A DNA stretch of 39,292 nt, taken from UBA5342 sp965662645. GTDB lineage: Bacteria; Bacteroidota; Bacteroidia; Bacteroidales; UBA5342. A program made the translations under genes and the position numbers. Positions 33,335 through 39,292 of the stretch are shown here, in pieces. Under the pieces are notes generated by a model. That model had not been told where the DNA came from and made no database searches. It worked only from the letters and a program-made list of their open reading frames with translations. The first letter of the stretch is position 1. Each line of letters starts with the position of its first letter. The stretch lies in NCBI GenBank assembly GCA_965662645.1, contig CBFIII010000038.1:1-39292 (forward strand), read 5' to 3'.

Positions 33335-33877
33335 ATGGATTCACAATCTTCTAACAGTAGTCGGGCTGCCAAAAATGAATTTGAGCAGAAAGTATTAGAG
33401 CTTCAGAATAATCTGAAGTTGTTTGCTCTTAAGCTGACAGGCAATAAAGATGATGCCGAAGATTTGCTTCAGGAAACCATGTTGAAAGCGATAAAGAATC
33501 GTGATAAATATGTTGAAAATGTGAATTTCAAGGGTTGGTTGTTTACCATCATGCGTAATCTTTTTATTAATGAATACCGCAGAGCTGCTGTTCGAAATAC
33601 GACAGTGGATACAACAGAAGACTCTTATTTCCTTAATTTACCACAAGATTCTGGTTTTGCAACGCCAGATAGTGCTTATACGTTGGGCGAGATAGAAAAA
33701 GTGATTTCTGAGTTTAAGGATGATTTTCGTATCCCTTTTACGATGCATGTTGCTGGCTTTAAGTATAAAGAGATTTCAGATAAAATGGATTTACCAATAG
33801 GTACGGTGAAAAGTCGTATCTTCTTTGCTCGAAAACAATTGGCAGAGATGTTGGCGGAATATAAATATCGGAATTAA
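33335..33877 (+). CDS. ECF-type RNA polymerase sigma factor
   Basis: The 180-residue protein has sigma region 2 (about 25-95), with LKLTGNKDDAEDLLQETMLKAI and FKGWLFTIMRNLFINEYRR, and region 4 (about 125-175) with FTMHVAGFKYKEISDKMD followed by LPIGTVKSRIFFARKQL. There is no region 1.1 or 3, so it belongs to the ECF class. No anti-sigma gene is next to it on either side, which is unusual for Bacteroidota ECF factors and suggests control by expression level or another signal. The next gene, sodB, begins 84 bases downstream on the same strand. Confidence 0.95.
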   Translation: MDSQSSNSSRAAKNEFEQKVLELQNNLKLFALKLTGNKDDAEDLLQETMLKAIKNRDKYVENVNFKGWLFTIMRNLFINEYRRAAVRNTTVDTTEDSYFLNLPQDSGFATPDSAYTLGEIEKVISEFKDDFRIPFTMHVAGFKYKEISDKMDLPIGTVKSRIFFARKQLAEMLAEYKYRN

Positions 33878-33961
33878 TAGATACTCTTTCTTGCTTTTTT
33901 TTTTTTGAGTAAAAGCTTTTATGGGCTATTACTCTTTGTTTAATTTCTAAATTATATAACT

Positions 33962-34546
33962 ATGAAATTTGAATTGCCAAAATTGCCTTATGGGCGAACT
34001 GAATTAGAACCTCATATCAGTGGTGAAACAATAGATTTTCACTACGGAAAACATCATAATGCTTATGTGACCAATTTAAATGCATTGATCGAAGGCACTA
34101 AATTTGCGGATATGGATCTTGAAGATATCATCTTAAATTCTGAGGGAGGTATCTTTAATAATGCTGCACAAACGTGGAATCACACGTTTTATTTCTTCCA
34201 GTTAGCTGCTGAACCAAAAAAGATTCCGGAAGGAGCTTTGTCTGCAGCTATTGATACTGCTTTTGGTAGTTTGGCCGATTTTAAGACGGCATTTGCAAAA
34301 GCTGGTGCTACTCTTTTTGCTAGTGGTTGGGTTTGGTTAGTAAGAGATCCTGAAGGTGTTCTTGCTATACGTCAAACGTCTAATGCTCTTAATCCTATGA
34401 CAGAGGGTGATACGCCTTTGATGGTGTGTGATGTGTGGGAGCATGCTTATTATTTAGATCATCAGAATAAAAGACCTGATTATCTTGCTACTTTCTGGAA
34501 TGTCTTAGATTGGACTGCTATCGAAAAAAGATTTAATATTGTTTAA
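33962..34546 (+). CDS. sodB: Iron superoxide dismutase
   Basis: The enzyme dismutates superoxide to peroxide and oxygen. The 194-residue protein has metal ligands H27 and H74 (in NNAAQTWNH) and the Asp and His of DVWEHAYYLDHQ. Q70 in NNAAQ is at the Fe-type position, and the sequence FASGWVWLV keeps no Mn-type Gln there, so Fe-dependent or cambialistic activity is likely. There is no signal peptide, so it is cytoplasmic. A TTACTCTTTG sequence upstream is near, but not equal to, the -7 consensus. A strong terminator follows. Confidence 0.96.
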   Translation: MKFELPKLPYGRTELEPHISGETIDFHYGKHHNAYVTNLNALIEGTKFADMDLEDIILNSEGGIFNNAAQTWNHTFYFFQLAAEPKKIPEGALSAAIDTAFGSLADFKTAFAKAGATLFASGWVWLVRDPEGVLAIRQTSNALNPMTEGDTPLMVCDVWEHAYYLDHQNKRPDYLATFWNVLDWTAIEKRFNIV

Positions 34547-34568
34547 TGATCAATAATAAATGATAATG

Positions 34569-34598
34569 AAAGAGCGGCTATTTTTCCGCTCTTTTTTT
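34569..34598 (+). terminator. Terminator after sodB
   Basis: AAAGAGCGG (34569-34577) pairs with CCGCTCTTT (34586-34594) around an 8-base loop with a T run, 22 bases after the sodB stop. Confidence 0.88.
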
Positions 34599-34740
34599 AT
34601 TTTTGTTAAAAATGAACACCTATTAATATGTGGTTTTGTTAATGATAACACCATATCAGTATGTGATCAAATAAGAGATTTAATCTATGAGTGTTAGTCA
34701 GTGTTTTATTTTCTAATTTAGCATTCATTAATTTAAACGA

Positions 34741-35157
34741 ATGAATAAAGAATATTTTGAAAAATTGAAACGTTTCTTTGAGAAAGAAGATCGTTTTGCT
34801 ACCCATAATGATATTAATATTGTAGAAATTAGGGTGGGGTATGCAAAAGTAGAATTATGTGTAGCCGAAAAGCACCTTAATGCTGCTGGTATTGGTCATG
34901 GAGGTCTTGTTTTTACGCTTGCTGATTTGGCTATGGGCTTGGCTGCTCATTCTCATGGTCGTATGGCGGTGACGTTGGGTGCTGATATTTCTTATTTTAG
35001 CCCTGCTAAACGTGGTAGTATAATTACAGCTGAAGCTGAAGAATTATCTCTGCGTAAAAGTATTGCAACTTACCTCATTTCGGTAAAAGATGAAGAGGGG
35101 GAACTGTTGGCTTCAATGAAATGTCAAGCTTTTCGTAAAGGAGAATTGGTGTTGTAA
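34741..35157 (+). CDS. PaaI-like hotdog thioesterase
   Basis: The 138-residue protein is a single hotdog-fold domain. It shows the PaaI/YdiI-type motif LNAAGIGHGGLVFTLADLAMG, in which the Asp of TLAD is a typical catalytic residue, followed by VTLGADISYFSPAKRGSIITAEAEE. Such enzymes hydrolyse acyl-CoA thioesters, often hydroxyphenylacetyl-CoA, but the substrate here cannot be told and no phenylacetate pathway genes are nearby. It lies 118 bases upstream of the patatin-like gene on the same strand. Confidence 0.9.
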   Translation: MNKEYFEKLKRFFEKEDRFATHNDINIVEIRVGYAKVELCVAEKHLNAAGIGHGGLVFTLADLAMGLAAHSHGRMAVTLGADISYFSPAKRGSIITAEAEELSLRKSIATYLISVKDEEGELLASMKCQAFRKGELVL

Positions 35158-35275
35158 GTATTATTGTTTTATTTTGATAATTGTCAATTTGAAGTTGTGA
35201 TATCTTGCAGTAATTTTTAAACTATTTAGTACAACTTAATAATATTTTTATTCGACTCAGTTATATATTATATCT

Positions 35276-36211
35276 ATGCATTCTGATAAGAAAAAAGTAG
35301 CTCTGGTGCTTTCTAGTGGAGGTGCACGTGGTATTGCTCATATTGGCGTAATTCGTGAGTTAGAAGCTCGTGGTTATGAAATAACGAGTGTTTCTGGAAC
35401 ATCTATTGGTGCTGTTATCGGCGGCTTTTATGCTGCTGGTAAATTGGACGAATATGAGGAGTGGATTTGTAGTTTGGGTCCTTATAATGTGTTTAACCTG
35501 ATTGATTTCAGTTTTAGTACACTGGGTTTTATTAAAGGACAAAAGGTATTTAAGAAATTAAGTGAATGGATGGAGGGGGTTGCTTTTAGTGATTTGCGTA
35601 TCCCTTTTTCTTGTGTGGCTACTGATCTGAAAAATAGGAAAGAAGTGGTGATGGATAGTGGTGATGTGTTGGCTGCTATACGGGCTTCTATTGCTATTCC
35701 TGGATACATAGAGCCTAGTGTGATGGGTGATACGTATCTTTATGATGGAGGAATCGTCAATCCCATTCCCATGAGTTGTGTGTCGCGTAATGCGGGCGAT
35801 ATACTTGTTGCTGTAGATCTTAATGCACATAAACCCTTATTTGATCCTAAAAAATACTGGAAAGAAAGTGAGCCTGAAGATTCTCTCTTGATGAAGAAAG
35901 TGTCTAATTTATGGTTTAATGCCGTAAAAAAGATTGAGGCATTGCAACGTTATACTTCTAATGAAAAGAAAAAAGAGAAAATTGAACATGATAAAGAAAA
36001 GCATCTGACTCGTATTGGTGCTTTAATGGAGATGTTTGAATTAATGCAGGAGAATATCTCGACAGAGGCCATTCGTAAAGAACGTCCTGATGTGCTGATT
36101 GAGATACCTGGTAATTTGTGTAATACTTTTGAGTTTCATCGGAGTAAAGAATTGGTGGAATTTGGCCGTGTTGAAACGCAAAAGACCTTAGATAAATATT
36201 TAGCTATTTAG
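35276..36211 (+). CDS. Patatin-like phospholipase family protein
   Basis: The 311-residue protein has the oxyanion-hole motif SSGGARG (residues 13-19), the nucleophile S43 in GTSIG and the catalytic Asp D157 in DGGIVNPIP, so the Ser-Asp dyad is complete. The overall layout resembles the RssA/YchK group. The C-terminal part (about 200-260) is charged and helical, with KKKEKIEHDKEKHLTRIG. There is no signal peptide, so it is cytoplasmic or peripheral. The natural lipid substrate is unknown. Confidence 0.92.
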   Translation: MHSDKKKVALVLSSGGARGIAHIGVIRELEARGYEITSVSGTSIGAVIGGFYAAGKLDEYEEWICSLGPYNVFNLIDFSFSTLGFIKGQKVFKKLSEWMEGVAFSDLRIPFSCVATDLKNRKEVVMDSGDVLAAIRASIAIPGYIEPSVMGDTYLYDGGIVNPIPMSCVSRNAGDILVAVDLNAHKPLFDPKKYWKESEPEDSLLMKKVSNLWFNAVKKIEALQRYTSNEKKKEKIEHDKEKHLTRIGALMEMFELMQENISTEAIRKERPDVLIEIPGNLCNTFEFHRSKELVEFGRVETQKTLDKYLAI

Positions 36212-36379
36212 TGATAGCAGTTTTTTCTTATTTATCATGTTGGTTATTAGTGTTTTTTTTGAAGTGTTGTTCGTCGCTTGGTTGCTTGTGTTCTCTTTTT
36301 TATTCTTATGCTATTATCTCTTCACTAATCGAAGTGTTATCGTGATGGATTATCATTTTAATTAAATTGCTAATTTTTG

Positions 36380-36387
36380 TACTTTTG
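36380..36387 (+). promoter_or_regulatory. -7 element of purD
   Basis: TACTTTTG matches TAnnTTTG and ends 65 bases before the purD ATG. No well-spaced -33 was found. The leader contains a weak GAGGT...ACCTC inverted pair. Confidence 0.5.
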
Positions 36388-36452
36388 TGCCACCTTATAA
36401 TAAGAGGTGGCTTTTTATTTAATACCTCATAAATTTAACTGTCTTTTTAAAA

Positions 36453-37730
36453 ATGAATATTTTGGTACTAGGCTCCGGTGGTCGTGAGCACGCATTGAGT
36501 TGGAAAATTCGTCAGAGTGATAAAGTGGATCAATTGTTTATTGCTCCTGGTAATGCTGGAACGTCAACTGTAGGAATCAATGTGCCCATAGGGACAGAAG
36601 ATTTTCCTGCTCTTAAAACATTTGTTTTAGAGCATGACGTTAAGATAGTTCTTGTAGGACCTGAAGCTCCTTTGGTGGCTGGTGTCTATGACTTTTTTGC
36701 GGCTGATGAAGCGCTTAAGTCAGTGGCTGTGATTGGACCTTCGAAGAAAGGTGCTGAGATGGAGGGAAGTAAAGAGTTTGCCAAAGATTTTATGGATCGT
36801 CATAACATTCCAACGGCAGCTTATTTGAGTGTGACGGCTGATAACCTTAATGACGGTATGACTTTTCTTGCATCTTTGAATGCACCTTATGTGCTGAAAG
36901 CCGATGGTTTAGCTGCTGGTAAAGGGGTGTTGATTCTTGATACATTAGAAGAAGCACAAAATGAACTAAAAGCTATGCTTGATGGTAAATTTGGTGCAGC
37001 AAGTGCTAAAGTGGTTATCGAAGAGCATTTAAGTGGAATAGAGCTTTCTGTTTTTGTGATGGTGGATGGTAATGGTGGATACAAAGTATTACCTACAGCC
37101 AAAGACTATAAACGCATTGGCGAAGGTGATGCAGGACTTAATACTGGTGGTATGGGTGCCGTTACGCCAGTTCCATTTGCTGAGTCTCCTGAGTTTATGC
37201 AAAAAGTAGAAGAGCGTATCATTAAACCTACTGTAGAAGGTTTGGTGAAAGATGAGTTAGACTATTGTGGTTTTGTTTTCATTGGTTTAATGAATACGGC
37301 GGGTGATAATCCTATGGTCATAGAATATAATGTACGCATGGGTGATCCTGAGACCGAGGCTGTGATGTTACGTATCAAATCCGATTTTGTAGATTTGTTG
37401 GAAGGTATAGCGCAAGGTGATATTTCTCAATGTGAAGTGGAATTTGATGAGCGTTCTGCAGTGACTGTGATGTTAGTTTCTGGTGGTTATCCTGAGGCTT
37501 ATGTTAATGGTAAGGTGATGACAGGAATGGATGAGGTAAAAGATAGTATCTTATTTCATGCAGGAACCAAAGAGCAGGATGGAGATGTGGTGACGGCTGG
37601 CGGACGTGTTATTGCCGTGAGTTCGTATGGAGCTACTAAAGAAGAGGCTTTGGCTACATCATTTAAAAATGCGCAAAAGATTAATTTCGAAGGTGTCTAT
37701 TATCGTTCTGATATCGGTTTTGATTTATAA
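36453..37730 (+). CDS. purD: Phosphoribosylamine-glycine ligase
   Basis: PurD makes GAR from phosphoribosylamine, glycine and ATP in purine synthesis. The 425-residue protein begins with VLGSGGREHALSWKI and has GPEAPLVAG, the ATP-grasp segments KADGLAAGKGV, LNTGGMGAVTPVPF and YNVRMGDPETEAVM, and a normal C-terminal domain. Start and length fit the family. It is monocistronic and 31 kb from purC. A 266-bp repeat element starts about 30 bases after its stop, and no separate terminator is evident. Confidence 0.97.
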   Translation: MNILVLGSGGREHALSWKIRQSDKVDQLFIAPGNAGTSTVGINVPIGTEDFPALKTFVLEHDVKIVLVGPEAPLVAGVYDFFAADEALKSVAVIGPSKKGAEMEGSKEFAKDFMDRHNIPTAAYLSVTADNLNDGMTFLASLNAPYVLKADGLAAGKGVLILDTLEEAQNELKAMLDGKFGAASAKVVIEEHLSGIELSVFVMVDGNGGYKVLPTAKDYKRIGEGDAGLNTGGMGAVTPVPFAESPEFMQKVEERIIKPTVEGLVKDELDYCGFVFIGLMNTAGDNPMVIEYNVRMGDPETEAVMLRIKSDFVDLLEGIAQGDISQCEVEFDERSAVTVMLVSGGYPEAYVNGKVMTGMDEVKDSILFHAGTKEQDGDVVTAGGRVIAVSSYGATKEEALATSFKNAQKINFEGVYYRSDIGFDL

Positions 37731-37761
37731 GAAAGTTAAGAGTCATTTGTTGAGTCTTGTT

Positions 37762-38027
37762 AACCTGAGTTCGATTTTAAATTCGGTCACAGTTTGAATT
37801 TTATTTGAGTAGAAATTTACTCAAATTCAAGAAGCAATAGCGGGCTATTGTGATTGAATTTGGGTGAATTTATGCCAAATAAAAGCAAACACGTAGGAAA
37901 AATCAATTAAAATACATCTTTGCACTTTTGATTTTTATAAATAGTCTGTTATTACTTCTAAATTGCAAGCATAAACGGACTAATAATATATCTTTCTGTG
38001 GTTAGAATTTAATGTCGAACTCACGTT
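37762..38027. repeat. Inverted-terminus repeat element, copy 2 (full length)
   Basis: This is the longest copy, 266 bp, from AACCTGAGTTCGATTTTAAA to a right arm ending GTCGAACTCACGTT. The termini are imperfect inverted repeats. Inside are two clean hairpins, ATTTGAGTA/TACTCAAAT at 37803-37826 and CAATAGC-GG-GCTATTG at 37835-37850. There is no open frame of note. It lies between purD and the pyrH start. It appears to be a non-autonomous mobile element or a structured repeat. Confidence 0.75.
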
Positions 38028-38086
38028 ATTAGTATTATATTAATGATAAGCTCAGATCCAAAACCAAACAACTAACAGTTTCAAAA

Positions 38087-38119
38087 ATGAAATACAAAAG
38101 AATACTTCTCAAACTCAGT
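38087..38119 (+). CDS. pyrH: Uridylate kinase, first 11 codons only (cut by assembly gap)
   Basis: The sequence from ATG 38087 encodes MKYKRILLKLS and then runs into N bases. MKYKRILLKLSGES is the characteristic N-terminus of UMP kinase PyrH, which phosphorylates UMP to UDP, and 11 of 11 visible residues fit. The full gene is about 235 codons, far longer than the gap as written, and the sequence right of the gap is a repeat and not pyrH. So the gap length is a placeholder or sequence has been lost. Short length limits certainty, but the match is distinctive. Confidence 0.75.
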
Positions 38120-38127
38120 NNNNNNNN
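38120..38127. other. Assembly gap (8 N)
   Basis: Eight undetermined bases interrupt pyrH. The right flank is nearly identical to bases 37921 onward, so the break probably arose because the assembler could not resolve two repeat copies. Confidence 0.98.
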
Positions 38128-38234
38128 TGCACTTTTGATTTTTATAAATAGTCTGTTATTACTTCTAAATTGCAAGCATAAACAGACTAATAATATATCT
38201 TTCTGAGGCTAGAATTTAATGTCAAACTCAGGTT
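38128..38234. repeat. Inverted-terminus repeat element, copy 3 (right part)
   Basis: These 107 bases align base for base with 37921-38027, with five differences that I count, and end in the intact arm GTCAAACTCAGGTT. The left part would fall in the assembly gap. Confidence 0.85.
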
Positions 38235-38263
38235 ATTAATTTATATAGCCTTTAGAATCCTCT

Positions 38264-38319
38264 CATTGCCAGTTGTGTAAGTGAAACAGAAGAATGCAAG
38301 GTGTTTCATTCTATTAAAT
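38264..38319. repeat. Direct repeat unit 1 (56 bp)
   Basis: The last 33 bases (38287-38319, beginning CAGAAGAATGCAAGGTGTTT) are identical to 38587-38619, and the preceding 23 are similar. The offset between the two copies is exactly 300 bases. Each unit contains AGAATG...CATTCT as a small inverted pair. Confidence 0.75.
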
Positions 38320-38476
38320 TATGAAAGGGGTGGGGTTTTTCCTTTGTTATAAAGGGGTGGTGACTTTTTAGATAAAGATTGGGAAAAGTATGTTTTTGTT
38401 ATCAGCAATAATAGCATCCAAATTATAAAAACTTAGTTGCTTTGCTTTGTGTTTTCTCACTCATAGCGCCGTATTG

Positions 38477-38513
38477 AGTGGTTATTTCCAAAATGGAAAT
38501 AACTACTTTTTTG
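38477..38513 (+). terminator. Strong plus-strand terminator without an upstream gene
   Basis: AGTGGTTATTTCC (38477-38489) pairs with GGAAATAACTACT (38495-38507), one G-U included, around a 5-base loop, followed by six T residues. No plus-strand gene precedes it in the available sequence, which suggests a missing gene or a small RNA. Confidence 0.7.
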
Positions 38514-38563
38514 CGTTCATACTTGCTAAGCATTATTAATTAATTTATCTTAGTGAATGCATT

Positions 38564-38619
38564 CATTACCAATAGTATAAATAAAGCAGAAGAATGCAAG
38601 GTGTTTCATTCTATTAAAT
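38564..38619. repeat. Direct repeat unit 2 (56 bp)
   Basis: Partner of 38264-38319; the last 33 bases are identical. It lies 38 bases downstream of the stop of the minus-strand Rossmann-fold gene. Confidence 0.75.
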
Positions 38620-38657
38620 AGGGCAGGCTCCTGCTTTTATATTAAAGCTGTGATTTA

Positions 38658-39292
38658 TTATACCCCACTTAATTTATTGATGTCTGGATTCTCCAATTTT
38701 TTGGTGTTCTGCGGATGTAGAACCGAATTAATCATGGCTTGTCCTAACCTGGAGCTGGTGGTTATGTTATCCATTTTCTTGAAAAGAGGAAAGAGAGGTC
38801 TTAATATCACATAGGCTGCATTGTACCACGAAGTCTTTGATTTCACGCCTTTCTCGGGCACTATGGCTCCGGGACGAAAAGCGTAGGCATCTTGAAATCC
38901 TTTGTTGAGGATGAGATTCTCGGTCTTGCCTTTTACACGTGCCCACATCACTTTTCCTTTTTCTGAGCTGTCGGTGCCAGCACCTGAGACATAATTGAAT
39001 ACGAGTTCTGGATTTTCTTGAGCTACCGCATCCACGAGTGACTTGGTCATGGTGTAAGTGAAATGACTGAATTCTTCTTCGTTTTTACCTATAGAAGAAA
39101 CGCCCATACAATGAAAACAAGCATTATAACCCTTCAGTTGTGGTGCAATGGTTTTAAACTGGGTGAAGTCAGTGAGCAGTATTTCTTTTAGTTTGGGGTG
39201 GCTCATCCCTAACGATTTTCTATTAATGATGAGAATAGAATTGACATCTTTATGCTCTAAACATTCAAGTAAGACGCCTTTTCCCACCATTC
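38658..39292 (-). CDS. NAD(P)-binding Rossmann-fold epimerase-like protein, 5' end missing
   Basis: The gene runs off the right edge, so the N-terminus is missing. The visible 210 residues start at MVGKGVL, which looks like the end of a GATGMVGKGVL-type nucleotide-binding loop; MVG is therefore internal and not the true start, and the last two bases of the window fit a Gly codon before it. The body has YNACFHCMGVSS, FNYVSGAGTDSSEKG and YAFRPGAIVPEKG, as in atypical short-chain dehydrogenase/epimerase proteins of the YbjT/HTATIP2 kind. An oxidoreductase or NAD(P)H-sensing role is likely; the substrate is unknown. Confidence 0.82.
   Translation of the reverse strand, partial: MVGKGVLLECLEHKDVNSILIINRKSLGMSHPKLKEILLTDFTQFKTIAPQLKGYNACFHCMGVSSIGKNEEEFSHFTYTMTKSLVDAVAQENPELVFNYVSGAGTDSSEKGKVMWARVKGKTENLILNKGFQDAYAFRPGAIVPEKGVKSKTSWYNAAYVILRPLFPLFKKMDNITTSSRLGQAMINSVLHPQNTKKLENPDINKLSGV

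Larger units (their letters stand above)
38235..38657. other. 423-base gap without a visible gene
   Basis: The stretch holds a 56-base direct repeat pair spaced 300 bases apart and a strong plus-strand terminator (both listed), but no open frame with family support on either strand. Confidence 0.55.

Noticed and set aside
1..39292. CRISPR array, tRNA, rRNA, integrase, transposase or defence genes
   Set aside because: I looked for regularly spaced repeats, clover-leaf sequences and the usual protein motifs and found none in the window.

Overview
The window is an AT-rich chromosomal stretch from a member of the Bacteroidota, probably Bacteroidales or a close relative. Four things point there. 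Many genes are preceded by the Bacteroidota -7 promoter element TAnnTTTG, sometimes with a -33 TTTG about 18-22 bases upstream. One protein carries a type IX secretion (T9SS) sorting-like C-terminus. The order rpmB-rpmG-DUF4295 is typical of the phylum. Shine-Dalgarno sites are scarce and several starts are TTG or GTG. I see no rRNA, tRNA, CRISPR array, complete insertion sequence or phage module.

Layout. 1-12.7 kb is mostly plus strand: hflX-radC-xseA, purC, a small envelope pair, rplS, aroC, and an ACT-domain gene with rsgA. Inserted on the minus strand are lipA and two near-identical tonB-like genes (485-1165 and 9092-9772). 12.8-26.5 kb is almost all minus strand: a beta-barrel protein with a very basic tail; a tightly coupled run of a metallo-beta-lactamase hydrolase, a short T9SS-type protein, an eight-repeat propeller protein and a degenerate phosphatase-fold protein, headed by a GldE/CorC-like membrane protein; then a HAD hydrolase, an M23 peptidase, ispH-cmk, a GIN-like secreted protein, hisC and the rpmB-rpmG-DUF4295 operon. 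26.6-39.3 kb holds a prolyl oligopeptidase, fba, a NYN-domain protein, an NfeD-type protease, an ECF sigma factor with sodB, a PaaI thioesterase, a patatin-like lipase, purD, the first 11 codons of pyrH cut by an assembly gap, and the 3' part of a Rossmann-fold gene.

Most genes are housekeeping: purine (purC, purD) and pyrimidine (pyrH, cmk) nucleotide synthesis, aromatic and histidine synthesis (aroC, hisC), lipoate (lipA), isoprenoids (ispH), glycolysis (fba), ribosome function (rplS, rpmB, rpmG, rsgA, hflX) and DNA repair (radC, xseA). The envelope genes (tonB pair, barrels, T9SS protein, M23, GldE-like, NfeD) are the accessory layer.

The least ordinary signals are: a dispersed family of intergenic elements with inverted termini (about 90-266 bp; copies near 345, 28838, 37762 and 38128), two of which flank the pyrH start and probably broke the assembly; the coupled secreted-protein operon with an apparent pseudo-phosphatase; and a barrel protein with an 85-residue tail carrying 25 Lys/Arg. 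I do not see a complete, obviously new defence or mobile system.
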